Of a stretch of 64,000 bases of DNA, positions 44,588 to 53,334 are shown piece after piece. The stretch is from Orenia metallireducens. GTDB taxonomy: Bacteria > Bacillota > Halanaerobiia > Halobacteroidales > Halobacteroidaceae. The DNA lies in NCBI RefSeq assembly GCF_003001995.1, contig NZ_PVNB01000001.1:248001-312000 (forward strand), written 5' to 3'. Every line of letters begins with the position of its first letter. The first letter of the stretch is position 1. The notes beneath the pieces were generated by a model. That model ran no database searches and was not told the origin of the DNA. It worked only from the letters and a program-made list of their open reading frames with translations. Both the position numbers and the translations under genes were made by a program.

Positions 44588-45310
44588 TTAGTCAACTTCT
44601 GTTGCAATATAAGTCATTGTCAACATTGTAAAGATAAAAGCCTGCAATACACCAGCAAAAACATCGAAGTAAAGGCTTGCTATACCTGGAATAAGTATAC
44701 CAACTACACTATATAGCAATCCCATAATTACTACTCCACCTAACATATTACCAAATAGACGGAAGGATAAAGATACTGGGTCTGCTATTGCTCCAATTAT
44801 GTTTAATGGGACTAAAAAGGGCATTGGTTCAAAATAATCTTTTATGTAACCACCAATACCTTTGGCTCTAATTCCAGAGACATGAACAGCAATGAATGTA
44901 ATTAATGCTAAAGCAAAAGTAGTATTTAAATCTGCTGTTGGTGTGTATAAATTGAATAAGTCTCTACCTGGAACAATGCCTATTAGATTAGCAAAGGCTA
45001 GAAACAATATTAATGTACCTATATAAGGGACATACTTCTGTTTTCCAGAGCCCATTGCACTATCTACTAAACCTTGAATTGAATCAACTATAAATTCAGC
45101 AAAATTCTGTAAACTCAAAGCTTTTGGCTTCTCTTTTAAGTTTCTAGTTGATAACCAAGCGAATATAGCTAAAATAGCCATGATTACCCAAGTGGTTATA
45201 ACAGTAGATTTAATTGGAAGACCAGCAACTTCATATACTTTAGGAGCAAAAGCCTCAGGGTTTACGTCTTCAAGAAACATCTTATCAATCAAATTATTGA
45301 TAAATCCCAT
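44588..45310 (-). CDS. atpB: ATP synthase Fo a subunit
   Basis: The a subunit forms the ion half-channels against the c ring. The 240-residue protein has five to six membrane helices and the essential Arg in LSFRLFGNMLGG, with the conserved C-terminal QAFIFTMLTMTYIATEVD. It follows the two small atp genes and precedes the fused c gene. The length is normal. Whether it is tuned to Na+ cannot be read with certainty, but both c genes suggest this. Confidence 0.96.
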   Translation of the reverse strand: MGFINNLIDKMFLEDVNPEAFAPKVYEVAGLPIKSTVITTWVIMAILAIFAWLSTRNLKEKPKALSLQNFAEFIVDSIQGLVDSAMGSGKQKYVPYIGTLILFLAFANLIGIVPGRDLFNLYTPTADLNTTFALALITFIAVHVSGIRAKGIGGYIKDYFEPMPFLVPLNIIGAIADPVSLSFRLFGNMLGGVVIMGLLYSVVGILIPGIASLYFDVFAGVLQAFIFTMLTMTYIATEVD

Positions 45311-45314
45311 CTAA

Positions 45315-45713
45315 TTAACTCCCCTCCTTTCTAGTTAACTCTTGATTCTGTGGAAAAACCTTAAAGATATTACTTACTAAAATAACAAACTTGATAGTTA
45401 ACATACCAATAATTGTTGTCAACAAATTGACATCTGGTCTTTTTAAAGCTATATAAAAAACAGTAAACCAGAGTATATATCTAAATATGTATTGTACCAC
45501 CATATATGCTTGGGCTTTAGTAGGTGTAAAGCTTACTGATTTTTGTAGAGAAATAGCTAATAAATGAAAGTTAACAATCCCCATTACCGATCCTACTAAT
45601 AATCCAAAAGCAGTTCTTTTGTCAAAAAAAATCAATGATATTACCGCTAAAAACAGATTCAATATAATAGTGTATTTTATCACAAAAAACTCAGTTTTTC
45701 TTAATTCCTTCAC
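45315..45713 (-). CDS. atpI: AtpI-like small membrane protein
   Basis: This 132-residue protein has four predicted membrane helices (for example YTIILNLFLAVISLIFF and YIFRYILWFTVFYIALKR) and matches the ATP synthase I family found at the head of atp operons. AtpI is implicated in c-ring assembly or in Mg2+/Ca2+ handling. It starts three bases behind the upstream AtpZ-like gene and lies five bases ahead of atpB. Sequence conservation is weak, so the call rests on size, topology and position. Confidence 0.8.
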   Translation of the reverse strand: MKELRKTEFFVIKYTIILNLFLAVISLIFFDKRTAFGLLVGSVMGIVNFHLLAISLQKSVSFTPTKAQAYMVVQYIFRYILWFTVFYIALKRPDVNLLTTIIGMLTIKFVILVSNIFKVFPQNQELTRKEGS

Positions 45714-45716
45714 AAC

Positions 45717-45941
45717 TTATCCCTTCCTATCCTTCTCAGTAGACATAAGTAATCTATAAGCACTTCTAAATCCAGTTATAACACCTAAAATAGTAAAGAT
45801 GATTAAAAAAATAGCATTAGTACCTAGCCATTGATCTAATTTATTACCAAACCAAACACAAATAATTATAGGTATTATAATACTGATACCTACTTGAGAT
45901 AATAAGGCTAAAGCTTTAAGAATACCTATATTTTCTTTCAT
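45717..45941 (-). CDS. AtpZ-like small membrane protein (F0F1-ATPase gene 1)
   Basis: The 74-residue product has two membrane helices, LLSQVGISIIIPIIICVWFG and AIFLIIFTILGVITGFRSAY, joined by NKLDQWLGTN. This is the pattern of the AtpZ/AtpQ family, where G-x-LDxxLGT-like loops link two helices. It is the first gene of the atp operon, behind AGGAGAATTGTA at its ATG. The c-di-AMP riboswitch leader ends about 90 bases upstream. Function is thought to be related to that of AtpI; no catalytic residues can be assigned. Confidence 0.8.
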   Translation of the reverse strand: MKENIGILKALALLSQVGISIIIPIIICVWFGNKLDQWLGTNAIFLIIFTILGVITGFRSAYRLLMSTEKDRKG

Positions 45942-46028
45942 TACAATTCTCCTATGTACTTAATAATGAGTATGTAAAAATCAAAATTATCCCTTTCTAG
46001 TTTACACAATATATCTCTAAATATACAT

Positions 46029-46060
46029 AAAACCACAGGAACATATAGTAATACCTGTGG
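46029..46060 (-). terminator. Leader hairpin after the c-di-AMP aptamer, likely attenuator
   Basis: On the minus strand CCACAGG and CCTGTGG form a stem with a 14-base loop, followed by TTTTATG. It lies immediately behind the riboswitch aptamer and before the first atp gene, as expected for a transcription-attenuating expression platform. The T-run is short, so its strength is uncertain. Confidence 0.65.
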
Positions 46061-46062
46061 AG

Positions 46063-46258
46063 AAGTATGCCCCTCTTTTCATATGCCTACGAGGTTAGCT
46101 GTCGGATTCGGGTAGAGGATACCCTACTAAATAAAAAATTTAAGATTAAGGACAAAGATAAGTTACAAACACTTAACATTTACTTAACCTCACACTTAAA
46201 TTTATCGTTAGATTCACCCCAAAAATGGTTCCCCCGCTCTTTATAGATTAGGCACTTT
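46063..46258 (-). ncRNA. c-di-AMP riboswitch (ydaO/yuaA type)
   Basis: The minus strand carries the conserved blocks in order: CCTAATCT, then GAGCGGGGGAACCA (46239-46226), GGGGTGAATC (46220-46211), a variable AT-rich insert, a GGGTA...TACCC hairpin, CCGAATCC (46111-46104) and GACAGCTAACCTCGTAGGC (46103-46085), followed by GAGGGGCAT. These are the hallmark segments of the ydaO motif, a c-di-AMP-binding RNA that usually turns genes off through a terminator. A sigma-A promoter lies just upstream and the atp operon downstream. The motif is commonly found on K+ transport, osmolyte and cell-wall genes. Confidence 0.92.
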
Positions 46259-46272
46259 TTAATTCATTTCTC

Positions 46273-46301
46273 ATTATACTACAAAAATATAATATTGTAA
46301 A
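46273..46301 (-). promoter_or_regulatory. Sigma-A promoter of the atp operon
   Basis: On the minus strand TTTACA (46301-46296) and TATAAT (46278-46273) are separated by exactly 17 bases. The predicted start near 46266 lies a few bases ahead of the riboswitch aptamer. This gives an untranslated leader of about 320 bases. Confidence 0.8.
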
Positions 46302-46606
46302 GTTTCTTTAAGTAAGTAAACTTTACTTAAAATTGTCATATAAAACGAACCTACTTTAATAAATATTAGCAACTAAGACTTAGCACTACTTTAACAATTA
46401 CTTGACATGAGTATCCTTATATTAACTAGTTGAATCTCTATTATTCACTTATAACTAATACAAAAATAAACTATAAGATAATAAAACTGACTAGTCAGTT
46501 TTATTATCTTATTATAAAAAATTATATCATAAATGTCAAGTTTTTTTATAATAAGATACTTATTCAATAAAATATTTCATCTATGGGTATTATAGAGAAT
46601 GAATCA
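46302..46606. other. Non-coding spacer between tagO and the atp promoter
   Basis: About 300 bases with no coding region. Apart from the palindromes at 46473-46555 it contains AAGTAAACTTTACTT near 46313-46330, a small palindrome just upstream of the atp -35 box that could be an operator. It also holds CTATGGGTATTATAG near 46580, which resembles the ends of the R2 elements. Confidence 0.45.
46473..46555. repeat. Perfect 40-base palindrome overlapping a second inverted repeat
   Basis: 46473-46512 is an exact palindrome whose centre is AACTGACTAGTCAGTT and whose arms are ATAAGATAAT and its complement. Its right arm runs into TATCTTATTATAAAAAA, which is opposed by TTTTTTTATAATAAGATA at about 46538-46555. 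The two hairpins share an arm and so exclude one another. Confidence 0.8.
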
Positions 46607-46607
46607 C

Positions 46608-46646
46608 AAAAAAATCTAGGTATTTATCTAAATACCTAGATTTTTG
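46608..46646 (-). terminator. Rho-independent terminator after tagO
   Basis: AAAATCTAGGTATTTA and TAAATACCTAGATTTT form a perfect stem around a tiny loop, with T-runs on either strand. It lies about 45 bases behind the tagO stop codon and closes the upstream housekeeping unit. Confidence 0.85.
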
Positions 46647-46690
46647 ACTAGAAATTATATTAAATTATTAATCCTATGCTTTAATTTTGC

Positions 46691-47734
46691 TTAATTGCTT
46701 AAATTGATGTCATTTATATAGTTAGATTTTACATTAAATATCCCTAATTTAATAGCTCCTAGTAAAATAAATCCTACAGAGCTAGCAGTTAAGAATATCA
46801 ATTGATTTAAATCTGCCTCACTAACACCAATCGCAATCATAGCTAAAAAGATACTGATTAAATAAATTATTGTAACAGCTTGAATTTGGCTTAATCCCAA
46901 TTCTAATAATTTATGGTGTAAGTGCCCTTTATCGGCTTTAAAGATAGGCTGTCCACTTAATTTACGGCGTAAAATAGCAAATAAAGTATCCAAGATAGGA
47001 ACACCTAAAACTAATATAGGAATCAATAATGTTATAGCAGTTACACTCTTTAAGGTACCTACTATTGAGATCGCTCCTAACATAAAACCTAAGAACATAC
47101 TTCCTGTATCACCCATAAAGATTTCAGCAGGATTGAAATTATACTTTAGAAATCCTAAAGTAGCTCCAATAACTGATAGAGCCAGGATAACAGTCAATAC
47201 TTGCCCTTGCTGATATGCAAAGATAGCTAATGTTGCTGTAGCAATCACTGTCACTCCTCCTGCTAAACCATCCATCCCATCAATTAAATTGATAGTATTC
47301 ATCACACCTACAATCCAGATTAATGTCATTGGTACTCCTAACAATCCCAAATAATAGATACCACCAAAAGGATTGCTGATAAATTCAATTCTAGTTCCAA
47401 ATCCAATTAGTACTAATCCTGCTACAATCTGACCCAATAATTTAACAAATGCAGATAACTCATACAAGTCATCTAAAATACCTAAAATAACAATTAAAGT
47501 TCCTCCAGCGATAATCCCTAAAAATTCAGAGCTGAATCCTGTCAAGATTAAGGCGAATAATACGCCCAAATAGATAGCAATCCCTCCCAAACTAGGAATA
47601 GGCTTAACATTGATTCTACGCTTGTTAGGCTTATCTACTGCTCCTAAGCTAAAGGCTAAACGCTTTACTTGAGGAACCATTAAATAGCTAATTAATAATG
47701 CTACTAGTAATGGATAAATGAACATATTATCCAC
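46691..47734 (-). CDS. tagO: Undecaprenyl-phosphate N-acetylhexosamine-1-phosphate transferase (TagO/WecA type)
   Basis: This polytopic enzyme (about ten helices, 347 residues) moves a sugar phosphate from its UDP donor to undecaprenyl phosphate, starting surface polysaccharide synthesis. Motifs are VDKPNKRRINVKPIPSLGG near the start, the catalytic NTINLIDGMDGLAGG, FMGDTGSMFLGF and the UDP-sugar loop HLHHKLLELGLS. In a diderm it might begin O-antigen or another envelope glycan, so the symbol marks family only. GAGAGGGG precedes the ATG. A hairpin lies upstream and a terminator downstream. Confidence 0.88.
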   Translation of the reverse strand: MDNMFIYPLLVALLISYLMVPQVKRLAFSLGAVDKPNKRRINVKPIPSLGGIAIYLGVLFALILTGFSSEFLGIIAGGTLIVILGILDDLYELSAFVKLLGQIVAGLVLIGFGTRIEFISNPFGGIYYLGLLGVPMTLIWIVGVMNTINLIDGMDGLAGGVTVIATATLAIFAYQQGQVLTVILALSVIGATLGFLKYNFNPAEIFMGDTGSMFLGFMLGAISIVGTLKSVTAITLLIPILVLGVPILDTLFAILRRKLSGQPIFKADKGHLHHKLLELGLSQIQAVTIIYLISIFLAMIAIGVSEADLNQLIFLTASSVGFILLGAIKLGIFNVKSNYINDINLSN

Positions 47735-47781
47735 CCCTCTCTAATTTAAATTTATTTTTTAATGAAAATAATTAACATTAA

Positions 47782-47809
47782 TAGAGGAGCATAATAAATT
47801 ATGCCCCTC
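47782..47809. repeat. Hairpin in the tagO leader region
   Basis: AGAGGAGCATAAT and ATTATGCCCCTCT (plus strand) form a 13-base stem with one mismatch. There is no T-run behind it on the minus strand. It may be a leader structure of tagO or a weak barrier behind the dCMP deaminase gene. Confidence 0.5.
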
Positions 47810-47900
47810 TAAAATTAAGCCTAAAACTTTTGCTATTAATCAAGTCTAACCTTATTTTATGAAATTTTAACCTAATTTTCAATTATAAATTTATGGAAAA

Positions 47901-48341
47901 CTATTTAATCTCTTCTATTTTAATTCCTGCTTCCTTCATCATCTCTAAAGCCAATTTATCTGGATAGGCTCCCTTAAATACCACTTGCTTGATTCCTGCA
48001 TTAATAATCATTTTTGTACAGAGGATACAAGGCTGGTGGGTACAGTATAAAGTTGCCTCATTAATCGAGCTTCCATGTAAGGCAGCCTGAATGATCGCAT
48101 TCTGTTCTGCATGCAAGCCTCGACATAGCTCATGACGCTCTCCTGATGGTACATTATTCTGCTCACGTAAACATCCTGTCTCTGCACAATGCTTTAAACC
48201 ACTAGGGGCTCCATTATACCCTGTAGCGAGCACACGCTTATCTTTAACAATTAATGCTCCTACCTTTCGTCTTAAACAAGTAGACCGCTTTGCTACAACT
48301 TCAGTCATCTCCATAAAATAATTATCCCATGATGGACGCAT
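47901..48341 (-). CDS. comEB: dCMP deaminase (ComEB family)
   Basis: The enzyme turns dCMP into dUMP for thymidylate synthesis. The zinc-binding motifs are complete: GLHAEQNAI with His77 and Glu79, and HQPCILC with Cys105 and Cys108. The insert with [10 protein letters not shown] and GERHELC is typical of dCMP deaminases of the ComEB/phage type. I prefer the ATG at 48341, starting MRPSWDNYF, because AAGGGG lies eight bases ahead; the ORF start at 48386 has no such support. It lies between upp and tagO, close to other nucleotide genes. Confidence 0.92.
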   Translation of the reverse strand: MRPSWDNYFMEMTEVVAKRSTCLRRKVGALIVKDKRVLATGYNGAPSGLKHCAETGCLREQNNVPSGERHELCRGLHAEQNAIIQAALHGSSINEATLYCTHQPCILCTKMIINAGIKQVVFKGAYPDKLALEMMKEAGIKIEEIK

Positions 48342-48433
48342 AAAAATAACCCCTTTCTTTATTAAGTCTAAATTTAAACAAATCAAAATAATTATAAACT
48401 TTTATCCCTAATGCTAATACTTAAGCTTAAACT

Positions 48434-48463
48434 AATAAAAACAGGGCAAAAGCCCTGTTTTTA
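48434..48463 (-). terminator. Rho-independent terminator after upp
   Basis: AAAACAGGGC and GCCCTGTTTT form a perfect stem with a three- to four-base loop. It lies directly behind the upp stop and has T-runs in both directions. Confidence 0.9.
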
Positions 48464-49093
48464 TTACTTAGTTCCAAATAATCTATCTCCTGCATCTCCT
48501 AAACCAGGCTCAATATAAGCATGATCATTTAATCTATCATCTAAAGCAGCAGTATAAATCTCTACATCTGGATGTGCTTCCTGTAGCTTTTTAACACCCT
48601 CTGGAGCCGCTACTAAACACATAAACTTAATACTTTCAGCACCTCTATCCTTAACAAATTGAATTGCTGCAGCTGCTGATCCTCCTGTTGCTAACATTGG
48701 GTCAACTACAATCAACTCCCTTGATTCAATATCAGTTGGCATCTTGCAGTAGTATTCAACTGGCTCTAAAGTCTCAGGATCACGATACAACCCAATATGC
48801 CCAACTTTAGCTGCTGGGATTAGATTGAACATACCATCTACCATTCCTAAGCCTGCTCTTAAGATAGGTACAACAGCCAATTTCTTTCCAGCTATCACCT
48901 TGGCTGTTGTCTCCATAACTGGAGTTTTAATTTTAACATCTTCCAAAGGTAAATCTCTAGTTACTTCATAAGCCATTAAAGTTGCAATCTCATTAGCTAA
49001 CTCTCTAAACTCCTTTGGTCCAGTCTCTTCTTTCCTTAAGTGTGTCAATTTGTGTTGAATTAATGGGTGATCAATAATATGTACTTTACTCAT
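48464..49093 (-). CDS. upp: Uracil phosphoribosyltransferase
   Basis: Upp salvages uracil with PRPP to give UMP. The 209-residue protein has the family blocks [16 protein letters not shown], the PRPP loop [15 protein letters not shown] and the C-terminal uracil-binding [20 protein letters not shown]. It starts 12 bases behind glyA and is closed by a strong terminator. In B. subtilis upp lies directly between glyA and the atp operon; here the dCMP deaminase and tagO genes lie between upp and atp. Confidence 0.97.
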   Translation of the reverse strand: MSKVHIIDHPLIQHKLTHLRKEETGPKEFRELANEIATLMAYEVTRDLPLEDVKIKTPVMETTAKVIAGKKLAVVPILRAGLGMVDGMFNLIPAAKVGHIGLYRDPETLEPVEYYCKMPTDIESRELIVVDPMLATGGSAAAAIQFVKDRGAESIKFMCLVAAPEGVKKLQEAHPDVEIYTAALDDRLNDHAYIEPGLGDAGDRLFGTK

Positions 49094-49105
49094 TAAAATT
49101 TCCTC

Positions 49106-50344
49106 CTATTTTTGATGTAATAATGGATATTCTTCAACCAACTCCTCGACTTCTCTTCTTACTTCGGCTTTAATCTCTTCATTATCAATATTTAATAATA
49201 ATTTAGTTATCATCTTAGCTACTTTCTTCATCTCTTCTTCCTTCATCCCTCTAGTTGTTAAAGATGGAGTTCCTATACGAATTCCACTTGTCACAAAAGG
49301 GCTTCTGGTTTCAAAAGGAATAGTATTCTTATTCACAGTGATATTTACCTCATCTAATGTATGCTCTGCTTTCTTTCCAGTAATATCATGCTCTGTTAAG
49401 TCTACTAACATTAAATGGTTATCTGTACCATCAGAGACTATCCTAAACTCTTGGCTTAAGGCTTTAGCTAAAACCTTAGCATTCTTTACAACCTGCTTTT
49501 GATACTCTTTAAACTCATCACTTAATGCCTCTTTAAAGCAGACAGCTTTAGCTGCAATAATATGCATCAAAGGACCACCTTGAATCCCAGGAAAGATTGC
49601 TTTATCAATCTGCTTGGCAAACTCCTCTTTACATAAGATCATCCCACCACGAGGTCCACGTAAAGTCTTATGGGTAGTAGTAGTTACTATCTGGGCATGC
49701 TCTACTGGATTTTGGTGTAATCCTGCTGCTATCAATCCTGCAATATGAGCCATATCGACCATCAAATAAGCCCCTACCTCATCAGCTATCTCTCTAAACT
49801 TCTTAAAATCTATCTCCCTTGAGTAAGCACTTGCACCAGTTACAATCATCTTAGGCTTATTTTCTAGTGCCAATTCTCTTAATAAATCATAATCGATTCT
49901 TTCATTATCTTGGTTTACTCCATATGGCACAAAGTTATAGTAATTACCTGACATATTAACAGGACTACCATGGGTTAGATGACCACCATGAGTTAAGTCC
50001 ATTCCCAGTACAGTATCTCCCGGTTCTAACAGAGCAAAATAGACAGCTGCATTGGCTTGAGAACCTGAATGGGGTTGTACATTAGCATGTTCTGCTCCAA
50101 ATAATTCTTTTGCTCGCTCAATAGCTAGCTTTTCAGCGATATCAACATACTCACATCCACCATAATATCTCTTATCTGGATATCCTTCAGCATACTTGTT
50201 AGTCAATACCGTCCCCATAGCTTCTAAAACTGCTTCACTAACGAAGTTCTCTGAAGCAATTAACTCCAAATTCCCCTTCTGCCTACTCTCTTCTTTTTTG
50301 ATTACTTCAAATAATTCAGGGTCAATCTTCATTAAATTCTTCAT
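49106..50344 (-). CDS. glyA: Serine hydroxymethyltransferase
   Basis: GlyA converts serine and tetrahydrofolate to glycine and methylene-tetrahydrofolate with PLP. The 412-residue protein has the PLP-binding Lys226 in [33 protein letters not shown] near the start, [15 protein letters not shown] and the conserved [13 protein letters not shown]. The start codon is preceded by GGAGAGTGATCTA. It overlaps nothing and follows rpiB by 14 bases, the B. subtilis order apart from a missing ywlG. Confidence 0.97.
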   Translation of the reverse strand: MKNLMKIDPELFEVIKKEESRQKGNLELIASENFVSEAVLEAMGTVLTNKYAEGYPDKRYYGGCEYVDIAEKLAIERAKELFGAEHANVQPHSGSQANAAVYFALLEPGDTVLGMDLTHGGHLTHGSPVNMSGNYYNFVPYGVNQDNERIDYDLLRELALENKPKMIVTGASAYSREIDFKKFREIADEVGAYLMVDMAHIAGLIAAGLHQNPVEHAQIVTTTTHKTLRGPRGGMILCKEEFAKQIDKAIFPGIQGGPLMHIIAAKAVCFKEALSDEFKEYQKQVVKNAKVLAKALSQEFRIVSDGTDNHLMLVDLTEHDITGKKAEHTLDEVNITVNKNTIPFETRSPFVTSGIRIGTPSLTTRGMKEEEMKKVAKMITKLLLNIDNEEIKAEVRREVEELVEEYPLLHQK

Positions 50345-50358
50345 TAGATCACTCTCCT

Positions 50359-50796
50359 CTAATCCTCTAATTGACTAATCTTATCAATCCTTCTTTGGTG
50401 CCTCTCACCTTCAAACCCAGTATCTAACCAAGTTCTAGCAATCTCTAAAGCTAACTCACTACCAACAACTCTCTCTCCCATAGTTAAGATATTAGAATTA
50501 TTATGTAATCTAGTTGCCTTAGCCGAGAATACATCATGGCATAAAGCAGCTCTAATTCCTTTTACCTTGTTTGCTGCAATTGACATACCAATTCCAGTAC
50601 CACAGATTAAAATACCTCTATCATATTCTCCATTAGTTACACTATAAGCTACTTCTTTAGCAAAATCAGGATAATCTACAGAATCAGTACTATCTGGGCC
50701 AAAATCATGGTACTCTATTCCCTTTTCATCTAATAACTCTTTAATCTTACTCTTTAAATTTATTCCTCCGTGATCACTACCTAATGCAATCTTCAT
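50359..50796 (-). CDS. rpiB: Ribose-5-phosphate isomerase B
   Basis: RpiB interconverts ribose 5-phosphate and ribulose 5-phosphate. The 145-residue product starts [18 protein letters not shown] and has the catalytic-Cys region [20 protein letters not shown] and [16 protein letters not shown] few LacA/RpiB relatives act on other sugars, but the closely matched motifs favour RpiB. It precedes glyA and matches B. subtilis ywlF in position. Confidence 0.95.
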   Translation of the reverse strand: MKIALGSDHGGINLKSKIKELLDEKGIEYHDFGPDSTDSVDYPDFAKEVAYSVTNGEYDRGILICGTGIGMSIAANKVKGIRAALCHDVFSAKATRLHNNSNILTMGERVVGSELALEIARTWLDTGFEGERHQRRIDKISQLED

Positions 50797-50874
50797 TTCT
50801 ATACCTCCAGTTATGAACTCTTAGCTGTTAACTCTCTAATAACTATTCTCTAATTCATAGTATTATCCTGCTTA

Positions 50875-51564
50875 TTATTCTAGATTTTCGACAATCTTCT
50901 CCAATTCAGCCTTAATCTCCTGAGCACAATCTCTATAAATTGAGATAGGTTGTCCAAAAGGGTCAGAGATATCTAAATTCCCTATCCTCTCTTTTAATCT
51001 AGCCAACTCCCTCTTTTCAGCTAAAACCCTCTGGTTTAACTCATCCTCTAATTCAGCAATCCTTCCTTCTATCCCCTCAAGTTCACTAAGCAACTCTTCT
51101 CTTTTATCTTCTAGCTCTTCGATCTCATCTTGATACTCTAAGATAAATTCTTCTCTCTTCTTATCTATTATCTGGTGTAGCTCTTCTATCTGTTTGGTCT
51201 CATTCTCAATATCCTCAACCCTAGCTGCATATTCCTTTAATGTATAGACCTTCTCTCTAGAATCAGGATAATCATCTAAAATAACCAGTTTATGCCTTTG
51301 AGTCATTGTTAAGATTAAATCGGATTCTTCTATTAATTGCTGTGACAATAGTGTAGTTTGGTGATTACTTAAATCTATTCCTTCCTCTTTCATAACCCTA
51401 ATTGCCTGATAAGCTGCATCTCCACCTTCAAAGGCAGAGATACCTGCTGATTTAATCTTATAATTGCCCTTGCCATACCTAGTTAATAAGTCCCTAAGTA
51501 GTGCTTCTGCCATACTGCTTCTACAGGTATTTCCAGTACATACCAATAAAATAGTCTTCTTCAA
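50875..51564 (-). CDS. ywlE: YwlE-like protein arginine phosphatase with coiled-coil insertion
   Basis: The low-molecular-weight phosphatase core is complete: CTGNTCRS (Cys9 to Ser16) at the N-terminus and the acid Asp201 in DISDPFGQP. Thr13 in the P-loop, where tyrosine phosphatases have Ile, marks YwlE-type arginine phosphatases (family knowledge). The protein is 229 residues instead of about 150. The extra residues (about 116-197) form a Glu/Lys-rich coiled coil placed between the core and the DPFGQP loop. The start is TTG at 51564 with GGGAGG upstream. Neighbours mntP and rpiB match B. subtilis ywlD and ywlF, which supports orthology. Confidence 0.85.
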   Translation of the reverse strand: MKKTILLVCTGNTCRSSMAEALLRDLLTRYGKGNYKIKSAGISAFEGGDAAYQAIRVMKEEGIDLSNHQTTLLSQQLIEESDLILTMTQRHKLVILDDYPDSREKVYTLKEYAARVEDIENETKQIEELHQIIDKKREEFILEYQDEIEELEDKREELLSELEGIEGRIAELEDELNQRVLAEKRELARLKERIGNLDISDPFGQPISIYRDCAQEIKAELEKIVENLE

Positions 51565-51597
51565 AAGATCACCTCCCTGTTAATTAATAAATTTAAC

Positions 51598-52164
51598 CTA
51601 AGATAATAAAAAGTGGATTCCTAATAAAATCAAGGCAACTCCTCCTAAGACTTCAGCATTACCACTGACTAAACTACCTATCTTATCTCCTAAAGTCAAA
51701 CCACAGATAACCATCACAGTAGCAATAAAACCTAAAATCATACAACTAAAAACTATATTGGCATCCAACATACCTAAACTAAATCCAACAGATAAGGCAT
51801 CAATACTGACACTTAAAGCCACGATAATTAAAGACCAGCCATATAGATCAAAGTTGCTATCGACTTGATCACTTTTAAAATTCTCATAAATCATTATCAT
51901 ACCTAAAATCATCAATACCCCAGAACCGATAGTTGTAGTAATCTTATCTATTGTACCCTCAAAATAATAATTACCAAAAAGATTATGTAAAAAGAGCCCT
52001 AATTCTACCCCTACTAAAGGCATAATAACATGAAATATACCTATAATCAGACTAAATTTTAATAATAATAGTAATCTCAATCTTTTGGTACCAATAGCTA
52101 CAGAAACAGAAAAAGCATCTGTTCCTAAAGCCACTCCCAAAGCAACTACCTCTATAATATTCAC
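51598..52164 (-). CDS. mntP: Putative manganese efflux pump MntP
   Basis: This six-helix membrane protein has the DUF204/MntP signature: two repeats each with an Asp in a helix, ALGTDAFSVSVAIG near the start and LSVSIDALSVGFSLG in the middle. MntP exports Mn2+. I chose the GTG at 52164 (starting V/MNIIEVVALGVALG) because GGGGAGGG lies five bases ahead. The ATG at 52179 overlaps that site. It lies between sua5 and ywlE, as B. subtilis ywlD does. Confidence 0.88.
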   Translation of the reverse strand: MNIIEVVALGVALGTDAFSVSVAIGTKRLRLLLLLKFSLIIGIFHVIMPLVGVELGLFLHNLFGNYYFEGTIDKITTTIGSGVLMILGMIMIYENFKSDQVDSNFDLYGWSLIIVALSVSIDALSVGFSLGMLDANIVFSCMILGFIATVMVICGLTLGDKIGSLVSGNAEVLGGVALILLGIHFLLS

Positions 52165-52290
52165 TATAACCCTCCCCATTAAGCAGACGATATATAATTT
52201 AAAACATTATATATATATTCTAATAGGAAAGAAGTTATATCTAAATTTTAATAGTACTAAATACTATAAGCTATAATGACCTATCAATAA

Positions 52291-53334
52291 TCAGACTTCA
52301 ATAATCTGATAGGCAGCCGACTTTCTCAATCTATTCATAATCGCTAAACCTAAACCTTTCAACTCTAGACCCTCTATCAAAATTCTCTCAATTCCCTCTT
52401 CATCAAACTCTCTTAATAACTTGAAGATACTCTGACTAATCTCTATTAGGTTATCTTTACTCCCCATGATTTTGACATTAACACCTGAGTAATAATCTTC
52501 TAGTTCTTTACTTACCATTACTCCAATCTTCTTATCTTCATTTGCATTGATTAATTTTTTAATCTTATCCTTAATTTTATCCTCTTTGCCTTCAATTAAT
52601 ATGACCTCTGCTTGGGGGGCATAATGTCTATACTTCATTCCTGGAGAGATTGCTGCTTTAGATTCATTTGCAAATTTACTCTTAACTACAGGATCTATCT
52701 GCACTTGACCTAACTCTGCTAATAGTTCTTCATAAGTTACTCCACCAGGTCTTAGCAGGATAGGTACTTCTCTAGATAAATCAACTACTGTCGATTCTAC
52801 CCCAAGACCAGTCTGACCACCATCTATAATCCCAGCAACTCTACCAGCCAAATCCTCAATCACATGTTCAGCCAAAGTAGGACTGGGTTTTCCCGATAAA
52901 TTAGCACTCGGTGCTGCTAAAGGTAATCCTGTCTCCTTGATTAACTTCAGCGCTATCGGGTGATCTGGCATTCTAACCGCTACTGTATTCAAGCCTCCTG
53001 TAGTAACCTCTGGCACTTTCTGTGATTTTGGTAGAATAAGAGTTAAAGGACCTGGCCAAAACTTATCCATTAATTTTTTAGCAAGTTGAGGTACTCCTTC
53101 ACTTATTAAATTCTCTATATCCTTCTCTTCTCCAATATGTATAATCAAAGGATTATCCGATGGCCTTCCTTTAGCAGTAAAAATCGATTTTACTGCTCTT
53201 TCATCAAGAGCATTAGCCCCTAAACCATATACTGTTTCAGTAGGAAACGCCACTAACTCTCCTGCTCTTAATAATTCTGTTGCATCTTTAATCTCTTTTT
53301 CTGAGAACACCTTAGTTCCTTTAATGCTTCTCAT
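52291..53334 (-). CDS. sua5: Threonylcarbamoyl-AMP synthase (Sua5/YwlC)
   Basis: The enzyme makes threonylcarbamoyl-AMP for the t6A modification of tRNAs that read ANN codons. The 347-residue protein has the N-terminal YrdC-like domain (about 1-205) with FPTETVYGLGANAL, KGRPSDNPLIIHI and LAAPSANLSGKPSPT. A C-terminal Sua5 domain (about 230-347) follows the linker SPGMKYRHYAPQAEVI. This long form is typical of Firmicutes and archaea. It follows the pectate lyase gene after a spacer of about 500 bases and precedes mntP. Confidence 0.95.
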   Translation of the reverse strand: MRSIKGTKVFSEKEIKDATELLRAGELVAFPTETVYGLGANALDERAVKSIFTAKGRPSDNPLIIHIGEEKDIENLISEGVPQLAKKLMDKFWPGPLTLILPKSQKVPEVTTGGLNTVAVRMPDHPIALKLIKETGLPLAAPSANLSGKPSPTLAEHVIEDLAGRVAGIIDGGQTGLGVESTVVDLSREVPILLRPGGVTYEELLAELGQVQIDPVVKSKFANESKAAISPGMKYRHYAPQAEVILIEGKEDKIKDKIKKLINANEDKKIGVMVSKELEDYYSGVNVKIMGSKDNLIEISQSIFKLLREFDEEGIERILIEGLELKGLGLAIMNRLRKSAAYQIIEV

